Below are positions 23,371 to 35,720 of a stretch of 64,000 nucleotides of DNA, piece after piece. Origin of the DNA: Patella vulgata (Eukaryota > Mollusca > Gastropoda > Patellidae); NCBI RefSeq assembly GCF_932274485.2, contig NC_065886.2, positions 49,587,501 through 49,651,500 of the forward strand, read 5' to 3'. The translations under genes and the position numbers were made by a program. The notes under the pieces were generated by a model. The model saw nothing but the letters and a program-made list of their open reading frames with translations, had not been told where the DNA came from and searched no databases. The stretch's first letter is position 1. Every line of letters starts with the position of its first letter.

Positions 23371-23592
23371 TGCCACGTTCGGATGGGACGAAAAACCGAG
23401 GTCGCGTGTACAAATTGGCGTGCACCTAAAAGATCCCTGGACAGTTGGAATTCGATATAAGAGTAGGCCATAGTGCCGCTGTCCGGGCAAAATTTCCCGC
23501 GTGTCACACTGTATGGCGTAGGCCTATGCCCGTCTTCCTTAGCCCAGTGGAAGCAGAACAGTAGGACGTTAAACCCCATTTCATTTCATTTC
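23371..23592 (+). mobile_element. SINE family 1, 3' part
   Basis: It starts in the middle of the family body (TTCGGATGGGACGAAAAACC), then GGCGTGCACCTAAAAGATCC, AGTTGGAATTCGATATAAGA and GTCCGGGCAAAATTTCCC. The end is TAGGACGTTAAACCCCATTT with a CATTT-repeat tail. The tRNA-like head is absent. Confidence 0.88.
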
Positions 23593-23689
23593 TGAATTCC
23601 CGATTTTGGAGGAGAGGGGGCAGAAATAAGATGGCTGAAAAAAAAATACCCTTCTTAAAGCGGAAGTTGCGACGATCGCAAACACGTTT

Positions 23690-23825
23690 TCCTGCTATTC
23701 CAACCCATAAATAAGTGATCCAATAGAGCCTTATTTATATGGTTTTGCAACCAAAATCTCACTCATTACCCATCGGAACTTCAATCAATCAATGAGACTG
23801 TTGCCTTTACATTCACGGGACATCG
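23690..23825 (+). repeat. Dispersed unit of the TTTTCCTGCTATTCCA family
   Basis: A single unit starts GCAAACACGTTTTCCTGCTA and includes CAACCAAAATCTCACTC and CCTTTACATTCAC, matching the third unit at 11669-11800. Confidence 0.7.
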
Positions 23826-23939
23826 CAAATTTCACTTTCCAAAAAACTAATAAAACAAATAAAGATGATGCTCGAAAAGAAAAATCGAACATTAAACAGA
23901 TAATCGTAGGTGGGGTGGGTGAGTGATAGAATGGTCTTA

Positions 23940-24435
23940 TAACAAGTGCAGGAGGACCGCACTACACGCAAACCAAAATCTACAAGATAAACCTGCGGAC
24001 AAGACAGAATATAGACATTGCACCAAATAAACAAATATCAAATCAAGTGAATGGATCCGGGGGCCAGCCGTAAGCGTCCACTGCGTTGTACAGCCCCGGC
24101 TCTGTAATGAAAAAAAAAAACGATTTACGAAAAAGACGTAACAGAAATAATTCGACCGATCTTGACAGTGGTCGTCTCTTCAAAATACGATAGTCTGTTA
24201 GATGACGTTATGAGTTAGAACGTCAAACAATTTTAACAATAAGGGCGCACTCGGCAAACTCAATAAGTGCGATAATCCGGATAGAATCTCTGAAAACGCT
24301 AAAATAATAAAGTGTAGTGGGCAAACCGAGGTAAAGCCCAACAACGAAAACATTCTGCAGTAATAAGAGCTAAAATTCTACTCTATCTAATAGCAAGTGC
24401 AGGAGGACCGCACTACACGCAAATCAAAATCTACT
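23940..24435. repeat. Pair of ~45-bp direct repeats 448 bp apart
   Basis: CAAGTGCAGGAGGACCGCAC, followed by TACACGCAAACCAAAATCTA, occurs near 23943 and again near 24391 with one change. The 400 bp between contains no recognised gene. The two copies could be ends of an old insertion or a local duplication. Confidence 0.6.
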
Positions 24436-24605
24436 ATTGAGTCGAGTTCCCAGCTTGTACTCTCTCTTTGACTAAATTGTAATTTTGTGGTTCCAAAATT
24501 CACAATATTTCAACTCATATAATACTAATGTATCTATAATATTCGGTAACACGATTTACCCAAATCCACCTTAATCTAACCAAAATTCACAATATTTCAA
24601 CTCAC

Positions 24606-26656
24606 CGGAATTACTAGAGAAGCGGAAACAACTCAGGAGGCTAGAGAGAAAATGGTTAATTTCTGGTCTAGAAATTGACCATCAAATGTTTGTTTCGGCA
24701 AAAACTGGGTATCAGAATAATATGGCTTTCACAAAGGAGATGTTTTTTTAGGAATCGTATTCAACACTCTGGTTCTAAACAACTATTTGCTACTATAGAT
24801 GAAATAGCTGGTTCCAATAGGTCAATTGCAAATGTCCTTCCAGATTTTGAATTGGAATCCCTACCAAATATGTTCATTGAGTTTTTCGGCAGTAAGATCC
24901 AAAAAATTCGTGATGAGCTTTGTGGTGATGCTGGGGCAGTGGCATGCTCAGAGCCTCAAACCTGTAATTCTCAGTTACTGAATTTGAAATTGTTGAGTGT
25001 TGATGAAGTCAAACGACTGGTGCTGAAGATGAATTCTAAATCATGTTCTCTAGATCCTTTACCCACATCTTTAGTGAAAGAGTGTATTGGCGAATTGGCA
25101 TCTACTCTTACAAACATAACCACTACTCTTACAAACATAACCAATTCGTCCTTCAATGATGGTATTTCCCCAAGCGCTTGCAAGGCTGCAGTTGTACGCC
25201 CATTGTTAAAAAAAACCTTGTCTTGATAGAAATATTATGAAAAATTATAGACCGGTATCAAACTGTTCATTTCTGGATAAGCTTTTAGAAAAAGCAGCTT
25301 CAGCACAGTTCAATGACTATCTTTCAGAAAACTGTCTGTTTGGTAAATTTCAGTCTGCGTACAGGCGTGGACATAGTGTTGAAACTGCCCTCTTACGAGT
25401 GCAAAACGACGTCACAGAGTAAAAATCACAGAGTATATTTTTACTCTGTGCCGACGTTATGCTAGCGCTCAATAATCAACGTGACGTCATTCTTGTGCTG
25501 TTAGATCTGTCAGCGGCGTTCGACACAATTGATATTCTTAGCCAACGTTTGCAAACACGTTTTGGATGTGGGGGAGCTGTTCTGGATTGGATAAACTCGT
25601 TCATTCGGGGTCGCACACAGAGTGTTAGTATGAATCTGAATCTATCCGATGAGCCAAGTCTGGACTACGGTGTACCCCAAGGTTCAGTTATCGGGCCTGA
25701 GCTGTTCCCATTGTATGTTTCCCCACTCGAGGATATAATTGTCGGGCATGGTCTTCATACCATGATGTTTACCGATGACACCCAATTGTACATCTGCTGT
25801 GAAACTAGGATGGATCACACTGTTCAAGCTTCTATTGAGACCTGTGTGGACGAAATTCGGGGTTGGATGCGAGCGAATATGCTAGCATTAAATGATGGGA
25901 AGACGGAGGTTGTCTGGTTTTCGTCCCAGTACAAGATTGCGGATACGCGAGTCAGCACTACAGATGTACGGCTACAGAGATCAGCCCCTCAGACTCCATG
26001 CATGCGTGACCTAGGAGTGATGTTTGATACAGATAGAATGATGGCATCACAAGTTTCCAGTATGTGCAGTGCTGCCTCGTTTGGCTTATGGCGAATAGGG
26101 AGAATTCGAAAACTATTGGATCAGTCTACTGCTGAGAAATTGGTTCATGCTTTCGTGACCTCTAGGTTAGATTTCTGTGAACATATCAACCCCATTCTTC
26201 GAGACCTTCATTGGCTTCCCATTGTACAAAGATGTCGCTTTAAAATTGTATGTTTAACCTTTAAATTAATTTTCGATCCTTTTGCACACCTGTGTATTTA
26301 AAAGAACTTATCTGCATACAAACACCGAAACGTTTAACAAGATCATCAGAAGCTATCGGACTCAATTTGCCAACATTGAAGTCCAACAAAACATATGGGG
26401 ATAGAGCATTTATGCAGAGTGCACCAAAGGCTTGGAATAAATTACCTGTTACAGTTAGAAATATTGAAAAATATGACTCCTTTAAATCGTCGTTAAAAAC
26501 ATTCTTGTTTAAAGAATATTACAATCCATTCTAAATGTTTAGTAATGTTGAAATAATTTACTTCAACTTCTACCCACAACATTGTAAAGCGCGTTGAGAT
26601 ATTATTTGTATATTGCAATGCGCTATATAAGAATATATTATTATTATTATTATTAA
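24606..26656 (+). mobile_element. 5'-truncated CR1/L2-like LINE (reverse transcriptase)
   Basis: The element starts in the linker between endonuclease and reverse transcriptase (RRLERKWLISGLEIDHQMF near 24631) and has no endonuclease. Reverse-transcriptase blocks follow in several open segments: NYRPVSNCSFLDKLLEK (from 25237), LVLLDLSAAFDTID and GVPQGSVIGP (segment 25459-26301), and FTDDTQLY in the catalytic position normally YADD. The C-terminal ILRDLHWLPI, YGDRAF and APKAWNKLP blocks are typical of the CR1/L2 group. The 3' end has AAAGCGCGTTGAG, GCGCTATATAAG and an (ATT)n tail. The frame is broken several times between 24631 and 26534, and a 21-bp piece (CTCTTACAAACATAACC) is duplicated near 25107, so the copy is dead. 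It sits in a repeat whose sequence resumes at 26654. Confidence 0.92.
25459..26301 (+). pseudogene. LINE reverse transcriptase, central and C-terminal part
   Basis: This 280-codon open segment carries reverse-transcriptase motif A (LLDLSAAFDTID, residues about 14-25), motif B (GVPQGSVIGP, about 71-80) and motif C as FTDD (about 104-107, Thr replacing the usual Ala). The thumb-like LDFCEHINPILRDLHWLP region follows. The next segment overlaps it in another frame and continues to 26534 with TYGDRAFMQSAPKAWNKLP. It belongs to the truncated LINE and is not a host gene. Confidence 0.88.
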
Positions 26657-27000
26657 TGTATCTATTATTCGGTTACACGTTTTAGCCAAAACCACGAAAT
26701 TCCACAATTATTTCAACTCATATGATAATAATTTCTATCTATATTTAATAATACCTTGTTCTTTGTGCCAATTATTATTTTTTATTTAAAATCGTAACGT
26801 TTTAGTTTCAAAAATGTCCCTCAAAATGCAATTTCCAAAGAAGAGATTTCGTGCAATACACGAATTATGTCCCTTGGTTACAACTCCAAACTTGCTTGGA
26901 AATCCGGTGTCTCTGATTCTTCTAAAACGCCGAATGGCGAACACCGAAAAAATAGCGATAATGATCGGAATTCCCTCATTCCCGGCCAAATCTATTTGTT
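26657..27000. repeat. Flanking repeat also seen at 24507 and 51760
   Basis: TAATGTATCTATTATTCGGT, TTATTTCAACTCATAT and CCCTCAAAATGCAATTTCC recur upstream of the LINE (24507-24570) and at 51760-52080. The LINE therefore inserted into an older dispersed repeat. The open frames on both strands here translate it. Confidence 0.55.
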
Positions 27001-27202
27001 AAGGCCTGCTCAATTTTTGTCACTGTAGCTGAGATGTAAAAAAGGTTAGGGCACGCATGATTGTTAGCCAGATTGTAAGTTAAGGTTAGGGTAAGCATTG
27101 GGGGCTAGGTCTAGGGTTACGCTTAGGGTTAGGACTAGCGCCAGTCCTGTTTACATCGCGTGACCTATCACCTATGACGAAAAATTGAGCTGGCCTTATC
27201 AT
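27001..27202. mobile_element. Short inverted-repeat element containing TTAGGG-like runs
   Basis: The ends, AAGGCCTGCTCAATTTTTGT and (inverse) AAGGCCAGCTCAATTTTTCG, are inverted repeats. Inside are degenerate GGTTAGGG runs and CCTGTTTACATCGCGTGAC. A related, longer copy in the other orientation lies at 57490-57885. Confidence 0.65.
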
Positions 27203-28321
27203 TTAGCACTAACCTTTGTTCCCAGCGTATTTATTTTTATTCTGCTGTAAAAATTGGAACTACCGTAAAATTAACAACGAATCGAAAAAATATCATGTGC
27301 TAATAATAAGAGAAGGCGTATATTTTAAATGCCATTCAAAGACATGTCTTCTATTCACTAGATGAAATAATTATTTTAAAGTCGATGATCATCATTGCAC
27401 ATGCAGTTTTCTTTGAACAAATAATCCAAATAAATTTTAAAAATCAATTTGAACGACGGGTGTGCTGATAATTCCTTTGAGGCTGAATTGACTTGCAAAT
27501 AAGCCGAGGGTCATGTAACAGCTTGTCATATAATAGCAGAGGAATTATAAGGCACAGCATACATTGTGTCGGATGATATTAAAGAGACATTTCGCGAAAA
27601 AGGGTTTCCTGTAGGACGAACGGTCCATAAATATGAAATGAGGAAAATTCGTGAAATGTGTGTCATAATCTTTGAGAAATAGAGGTGTATTGAAGGATTT
27701 GAACATTTGCATAATATTATAAATAATAATTTCCAGTCCAGATTATTTCAACTCTCCCAATATAAAGCCAATAACTATTTTCCCCGAAGTATGATATAAT
27801 AAGATAAGATTTTATTGTATCACAACGCCCATTTCAGGTCGTATACAGAATAGATGACATTATAGAACATACAATAAATAGTATATAATATATATATAAG
27901 AATTATGTAAGAGGTCGTTAAAAAGACAAAAAAATATACCGTTTGTGTATTTCAAGATGTCACGTAAAAGCAAATCGCATGGATATCGTAATGCGGATTA
28001 GAACGGTTTTTGTGCTAACACGCCAAGCCGAGTAAAAGGTATTTTAATATAGCCTACACCCGTATTTGCAAATAACTCCAGGTCGTGCAGGTCCCAGAAC
28101 TTGCTATCTTTTCTTTAAATTCAAAATCAATTCTCTGTAGATCTACATCAAGGACAGAAATAGTGTCAACGCCATAGAAATATATATACTTTTGTTTAGC
28201 GAAACGACCCTTTACTTGATTAGCTAGTGACGTTCACGGTCTAGTCGTCTGCAATTGTTATTATTATTATTGGCGTGCCAGTTTTCACAAATTATCACTG
28301 AATCAAGTATACTTTTAGAAA
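27203..28321. promoter_or_regulatory. Upstream region of the PGRMC gene
   Basis: There is no coding exon here. A stretch near 27800-27900 (ATAAGATAAGATTTTATTGT) resembles one at 50085-50110 and is probably repeat DNA. No TATA box is obvious close to the start codon at 28322. The promoter is inferred only from position. Confidence 0.35.
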
Positions 28322-31300
28322 ATGGCGGACGAAACACAACAAGACAGTACGAACGAAGCAAACACTGGCTTTTTAATGGGTATTTTCTCAGAATTGTTAG
28401 GTAGTCCCTTGAACATTGCTTTATTGGGTGTCTGTGGCTTTTTATTGTATAAGATTATTGCTGGCAGAAGAAATACCGGCACACCTGCACCCAAAGAACC
28501 AGAGCTTCCACCTTTGAAAAAACAGGACTTTACTCTTGAACAGCTAAGGGAATACGACGGTAGAAGAAAGGATGGGCGTATTTTAATAGCAGTTAATGGG
28601 AAAGTTTTTGATGTAACGAAAGGCAAAAGATTTTACGGTCCAGGTATAATTTTTTTTTTGTTTATAATAATTATTGTAAGCATATTTGTACACCAACATT
28701 TATCTAAGCTTCGCAGGTCAGGCTAACCTAGCATTTCCTAGTTCAGCTCTGGTCTGAAGGTAGGTCTCATTACAATTACACTCGCCCTGTACGTTCAGGA
28801 ACTGTTCTATTGAATCCTTGTTGAAAATCTAATCTCTTCCCAGTCAATTTTACTGGGCAACTTTTTACTGCTAAACGGTCGCGTCTCGCGTGTCAGTTCC
28901 TGTGAACGCCTGAACAATATAAATGAACATCTTAGTGAGAAAATAAGACCTTGCTTACCTCGCTAGAACCAGTATGAGAGACACAACACGCTGTTAAAAA
29001 ATACGTCCCCGTCTTCTAACCGACTTGGCAGACTTCATTGATTTGAAAGGGTAACGCACAAATTTATCCATATAAGATGAAACGAAATTTAGGTAAGCCT
29101 GGGAGAAAAAAATTGAAATCTTTGAAAAGTTGAGAATCTTCAGTCATTTATTGCTTTGCCTAGCCAAATTACAATAATTTACAATCAATCATAAATTTTA
29201 AACGGATTTCTTCGATTATGAACAAACTACCTTACTTTGGTTATTATAAACTTACCTGTATGTTTGAAATCACCTCCCGTTAAATAAAATCCATTGCACA
29301 ATTTAATATCCCAAGGAATAAAAAAGTTCTCTCTTAAAAAATTAAATTCCCACAAACTTTTGACAAAATGGAAGCTGATTACGTCACTCTTCGGGAGAGA
29401 TCATTTCGTATTTAAAGGGGTTACAGCATGCAACAGTTTGCGGTACTTTTAAGACAATTCAATTTCAAGTTTTGTGGAAGAATAAGCTATAAGTCACAGC
29501 TCAGTATTAAGTTCTACAGTAAAATTTACTCGCGACTCAAAAATTCTTGACAAGGAATCAATAGGCCTGTTCCTGAATGTACAGAGCGTGTGTAACTAGA
29601 CTTACGTTCAGAGCTGAACTAAAGCTAACCCAGTGGCAGTAAAAAAAGTGAGTTTAGAGAGGGGGTTATAATATGGGACTCTTAAAAAGGTACATGTACA
29701 GGGCTGCCAACAACCAGTATCGCAGCGCAATTTGCGATACATATTTTGTCCGTTGCTAATCAAAAATTAAACTCTAAAGTTTTTGATTCGCAGTAACTGC
29801 GAATCATTAATATGCCTGTCATTTTGGATATTGACACAAGGATAATCCGCATTTGAAGACTAGAAGGCTTTTTCAACACTTTCAACGTGTATAAAATGTT
29901 GAATAAAATTTTATAAACAAAACTGAATTCTCCGAGTGACATTTTCTACTCGAACTACCCAGACACAATTCATTATACGGTACTATATAATACAGGGACA
30001 TAACTCTATGAATAAGGACTATTAAACCGGAAATAGGGAATCGGGTAGTACCACTCACGTTGCGAGACATCAAGTAATTATATCATATTCATTTTGAAAG
30101 AAATAAATCCAGTGTATCCCCCACGTATTGTAAATAAAATATAAAAAAATAAATATCTGTTAACGTATTGTAAAATGATAAATCAAAGTAAAAATTCCCG
30201 TAAAATATCGCGTGTGTCTAGTTAATCGAAGTGCGCCCGATTTAACAAAAGTAGCAATACACGATAAAAAGCAGACGAAATTGTTTTCTAACGAAGATTT
30301 CTAACGTAACAAAAAATAACAATTAAAATGATTGGGGCTTCGGAAGTCACTGTTAAGAATTGGCTTTAGACATAAGACCTAACTAAATGTCTACATCACA
30401 TTCACAAACTGTCACAAGTACTTGTGGCAGTGCTAAAAAAATCTAAGAATAGTAAGAATGGAATCTAATCATATTTGTTATGAACTAAAGTAATATCTTG
30501 TTATTTAGGTGTTTTATGTTCAAACTGAAAAACTGCTAATCAACTTTTAAATTTGCTAATCAAATTTGGCAAAATTGGACTTTTTGATTAGCAGTGCTGC
30601 TAATCAACTGTGAAAAATTACCGACAGCCCTGTACATGTATTATCACTTTCAACAAAAAGTGTATCAAAATAAGCAAATTCAGCAATCATTTGATTAGCT
30701 GTTTGAAAGCAAGTCTATATAAGAGCTTTTACGAGTTTCCCTTTTGATGCCATTTTCGGTCATGCACATTGACTTGCTTTTTATTGCTCACGTCACAGAA
30801 ACTAATACCCATTATATGTATGTTATTGAGTGAAAATACTCCCGTACCAATTGCTTGTTTAAAATGGAACAGAAAACTATTTCCATAGGTGAAAGGTTTA
30901 ATACCAATACCTGAAGTTGATATTTATGTGATTATTAATTTGGTTAAAATTCTCCAATATTGTCTTAAATTCCTTCACGGAACAGCATGTGTGCTCTATT
31001 ATATACTTCATTGCTCTATTTCCTCACATTTTATAACCAAACAGATGTTGTCTATTAATTGTTTACAGGACAATTAACACAAAAGATTTATCCTATTCAC
31101 ATTTAACGGTCGACTGGACCGTATATGCGAAGTTGTTATATCGTCTGCTATAGTGCTGGATGCTACCCTACTTTACACTACATACACTACTACATGTTGG
31201 TTGTTGAGGTTGTCGACCTAAAATTATAATTAGTATAAAATTGTGTATTTTTGTCAAAATTCCTCTTCAATATCAGAAACAATAAAACAATAATTGTGTG

Positions 31301-34300
31301 GGATCGGTGAATAATTTTTAAACCTCAAAGTAAAAAATAACAAAAAAAACTAGAACTGCGTCAGGTCACGTCTTGTTAGGTCAACAATCAAATTACGGTC
31401 ATGAATTATTAAGTATAATAACATCCAATACCTAGTAAAGTGGAAAAACCTGTCATTTTGAACTCTTAATAAAACCGAAAGTTATATTTCTAGACCAAAC
31501 TTTTTGATATTAGTCGTTCGTAGACGTCAGAGTCATTATATATGCAAAGGTCAAGGGGTCATTGAACGGCTAGGGCACCAGATAGAAGGTCAAAATTAAA
31601 AAAAAAATTCAAAGTGAAACTGAAAGTAAACAAAATCGAAATTCAAAAAACAGCTCCCTAATAATTTTTGCCATTTGAAGTAGGTTCAAAACCAAAAAAA
31701 AGTTATTGGAATCGAAATTGCGGCTGAATATTGATTTGAAGGTTCTTTTTAAAATCCAATATGGCAGCCAAACGGTTGAAAATACTAACATCTTGAATGT
31801 CAAAAATATGCTGAAGAAAACTTTCGCAAATCTTTGATGTTAAAACTAATTGAGTGAACTTCTGATTAATTTTAAAAAAGCTGTCAGTCAGAGCTCCCAT
31901 GGGATTTGTCCAAAGAATCCAAAAATGAAAACCCGACGAAGATCTGTTGATAAATAATCAAGATATGGGCAGTCTGAGATTATATTTTGTCCCGTCCGTA
32001 AATCACTTCTTATTTGTCAAAAATGACGCAATTTATATTTAATAAATAGTTCCACGGTGGCCAACAATACCTACGTTGGCAGAAGGTTTGCACCATGGAC
32101 AGTTTTGGCTGAATTAAAAAAATAACTCTAACAAAATAATAATAAAAAAAACCTCTTACAAAAACAATACGTGTTATGTACCATAAAAAAAAGATTAAGT
32201 CTAGTCGGAAGAGTTTTCCTAATGTTTGATTGATCGTGTACGCAGATGTATGTGTATATTTTTATGGTTTTCTTTTAAAATATAGAATTTACATAAATAA
32301 TATGGAGTTTTATCAGGGAAGTAGAAATAGCATTGTAAACTTGTTAATGATAATGATTGTAATTAATTTCCAATTAGAGAAGCAGGTTGTTGAACTATAT
32401 ATACGTATTTATCAGCAATATGCCACGACTAATGAATACAATAACTAATGATACTTACTTAATTAATCTTACTGATTTATTAAACATGTTATACTGTAAA
32501 CGAAAACATGGTAAAGTCATCTAAGCCTAATATATAATTTTAGAAATGATTTAAAGTCTGTATTACAAACTCTGAAGCAATGGTCCGAGAAATCCCTCTC
32601 TGGCCATTGTTGGATTGGCTTCTGATACTTGAACTTTTGAGGGAGTTTGTCTATTCTTCCCATTCAATCAAATCTATCCCAAGAACAGCAACATTGACAG
32701 TCCTTCAGTTTAATCTGGGTGTTCCCAAAAACTATGGACAGTGATTTAAGGTATTGAAAATGGTAAAACTATGTTCGTCTCCAAACAACATTGTTTATAT
32801 TGTTTTCGATTTGATAGCCTTGTTTGTCACGCAATTAGTATTTCTGCAATATTCTGCTATGCACTGGTTAATTTGGCATAATAAAATCGTCAGTCATGAT
32901 GTAAAGTTATGTAAACATATTTGGAGCTCTGTTTTAAGCGTAATGCTTTTGTAACACAGTTAGCTATTGGTTGTTAATCGGACCATTGATCAGTCATAAT
33001 TTGGAACAGAAATTTGCTTTCGTTAAAGCAGTGTTTAGTGGGATAAGGTATAATCAAACAAAACACTGCGAGGAGTATGAGATGCGCCTTGCAATAAGAG
33101 TGGCATTCAAATATATACCTTATGTGTATTCAGAAAAGCACCTCAAACGTTATTTTCCCTTGTGAAATGAGTGACCTGATGAACGAGGCCGCTTCACAAT
33201 GTCTGTAGATGCTATATTTTCGCCCACAAAAATAGTGAGAAGATTGCCCCCACGGTTGCTTTACATATTCATGATTACAGATTGATTGACAGCTGCCAGA
33301 TAGGGTTAGGCCGGTGTAGTATGGTTCTTAATTTCCATGTAACTATTAAACTAATACATTACTGTGGGCAATGATATAGCATCCATCCACTATGTCAAAC
33401 TTATAGAAAGTTATTGAGGCCTACCTTTACAGCTGTAAACTGAACTGTAAGCTTACATATAATTCTTCATAAAAACATCCTAGAGCTTTAGACAGAAGCA
33501 TGGTTTGTTAAGCATTTTCCACACAACAAACTAAATAATTGAGGTGGCAGCTTTACAGTTTAAATGTTATTTTTTTTTAACCATAAATAATTTGAGCATG
33601 AATATGACTATGAGAATCTTTGTGCTAATTAGATTCTGAGATGTCTACGAATTTCTAGTCCTGTGTCACATAAATTTGTGTTATTGTTTTGATGTTTATA
33701 TTTTTATATATAGGTGGTCCTTATGGTTTATTTTCTGGTCATGATGCTTCCAGGGCTTTAGCTACTTTTTCATTAGGAGAAGATTCCCTTCGAGATGAAT
33801 ACGATGATCTGAGTGATTTGAATAGTATGCAGATGGATAGTGTACGTGAATGGGAAATGCAGTTCACAGGTAATGTTTATAGTTTATAATCTGTACAACT
33901 TTAAACAAAGATTTCAGCCTGATAGAATCATGGACCGTATAGTTATAAGGTCCATGATAGAACCAGTTGAACTTGGCAAATAGAAGTACACATTGTATAT
34001 AAACTTTTGTTGCTACTCTACAAGTCTAGTCTGTCTTTCAGTGTAGCCACGGTGAATCCAAGAGTATGACACTGGCTCACTGGACCACTGTTATGTATAG
34101 TTGCTACTCGTATCTATCTTTCAATGGAGCCATGATAAGTTAATGAGTGGGTTCTCTTACTGTGATGAACAAGAAAGATAATCCTGGTTTCCCCTTGTCA
34201 GTGGTGCAGGATGAAGGGCCTTGTCAGTGGTGCAGGATGAAGGGCCTTGTCAGTGGTGCGGCGTGAAGGGCCTGGTCAGTGGTGCGGGGTGAAAGGCCTG

Positions 34301-34968
34301 CCAAGGAAAAGTGTCTAGTCATTTGTATAGGATGAAAAACTGAAGTCCCATGTAGACGGAAAAATACCCTTGAAAGTTGAAATTAGATGAAGACTAGACA
34401 GCTGCCTATCTTCATTAGTTTTGATTGGTGCCGAACCCTATTTCATTTCTGTTTCCCCGTCGGCCCACAAGTTTTGTAAGGTGGAAGAATCCCAATAAGG
34501 AACCCTATTCAAATTCAGAGTCACATAAGAAATTTTAACAAAATAAATGCCCCTGTCACTGAAATCTAGTAAACTTTTTTAGATTTATTTTTCAAAACTA
34601 TTAGAATCGTTAGGACGAACACTTGTTTAATTTCTGATTAATGCTACAAATTATTGATCCCAGCTTGAATTAAATTTGGTGAATATGAAGTTGGGTACAA
34701 AGTATTTACTACCTGGACCTGTCATAGGACATCTATCTCACAGCTGAGTCCAGAGACAAGTGGTATCAGATGTTCTGTAGGCATTCCCTGCTTTATGCAC
34801 AACATAATTAGTTTATTTTAATGCCAACTAATAACAGTAATTTATGTTTTAGAAAAATATGTATATATCGGAAAATTATTACAACCTGGAGAACAAGCAA
34901 CAGAATATACTGATACAGAAGATGAACAGAGTGAAGAAAAAAAAGATAGCGAAAAGAAATCGAACTGA
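28322..34968 (+). CDS. PGRMC: Membrane-associated progesterone receptor component (PGRMC1/2 homologue), cytochrome b5-like haem protein
   Basis: Three exons are read: 28322-28643, 33714-33869 and 34853-34968 (stop TGA 34966-34968), with consensus splice sites and phase 1 at both joins, giving 197 residues, the usual length. The ATG follows AAA and starts MADET. Residues about 29-47 ([20 protein letters not shown]) form the single membrane anchor. The cytochrome b5-like domain runs from about residue 64: [59 protein letters not shown]. Tyr111 in GGPYG is in the place of human PGRMC1 Tyr113, the axial haem ligand, and Tyr105 matches Tyr107. The tail has GKLLQPGE and an acidic YTDTEDE like the vertebrate C-terminus. 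Known roles are haem binding and support of P450s and sterol metabolism at the ER membrane. Intron 1 is 5.07 kb and carries a hAT-like element. Confidence 0.95.
29699..30632. mobile_element. Non-autonomous hAT-like element in PGRMC intron 1
   Basis: The ends CAGGGCTGCCAAC and (inverse) CAGGGCTGTCGGTAAT are inverted repeats, strict for the first 8 bases. An exact 8-bp duplication, TACATGTA, flanks it (29691-29698 and 30633-30640). Subterminal GCTAATCAA-type repeats lie near both ends. It has no coding capacity. The remainder of the intron, 30633-33713, shows only AT-rich sequence and no exon. Confidence 0.88.
34042..34450 (+). mobile_element. SINE family 1 with internal 28-bp expansion
   Basis: It lies in PGRMC intron 2. 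The head is diverged (GTAGCCACGGTGAATCCA). The segment CCTTGTCAGTGGTGCAGGAT, followed by GAAGGG, is present about four times in tandem at 34190-34295. AAAAACTGAAGTCCCATGTA and a CATTAGTTTTGATTGGTGCC end complete it. Confidence 0.8.
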
Positions 34969-35720
34969 GTAGTTCCATCCAATATAGCAAACTGTGATTT
35001 GCCTAACTGTATCTTTTTATTCCTGTACATTGTAATGCTGTAAATGTATGACAAGAGGAATTATATTTTGTATCGAATCGTTAAATTAACAATTAATTTC
35101 TTTGAAGGGTAAAGCAGAGTTCAATCTCTCTTCCTAATGAATTTAAAGTAGATCTAATAATAAAACAAACATGTAAAATGTTGATATAGTTTTTAAATGC
35201 TAGATACCTTAGAAGTATGTTTGAATGAGATACACTGTATTATATGTACACTATATACTAGGTATCTCAGTATATATTTATTTTAATGTATAGTAATATC
35301 TTTATCTTTATCTAATCTTGACTTTGTGTCTGGGTTCAAAAGTTAACGATTAACTTATGGATGTAGTTCAAGAATTTTTAAGAAATGCTAAGAAAACGGT
35401 ACGTTTAGATGTTTTTTATTTATAGTACAGTTACTTGTTGGAATTCATATCTAAGAACCAACCTGAAAACTTAAGACCAAAACTAACTTTCTCTCTGTAT
35501 TTCTCAGACATCATAATATTTGTCAAACCTCTACAGTTACACAAAATATGTTCAAAAACCATAGAAAGCATGATTTGATTTAAATCTTGACTAATTAAAT
35601 TACTAGAATATTTTAATAGTTTAAATTTAATTGTAATATGAATACATATGAATACTTTGTAATTTGAGTAAAAGTTATTTGATAGGATGTGACATGATTA
35701 TTTAATTAATAAAGACTTTC
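34969..35720 (+). other. Likely 3' UTR of PGRMC
   Basis: The sequence is AT-rich and non-coding. AATAAA signals occur near 35157 and 35708; the latter, TTAATTAATAAAGACTTTC, is a good poly(A)-signal candidate. A further AATAAA at about 37583 would allow a longer transcript. The end is inferred, not shown. Confidence 0.45.
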
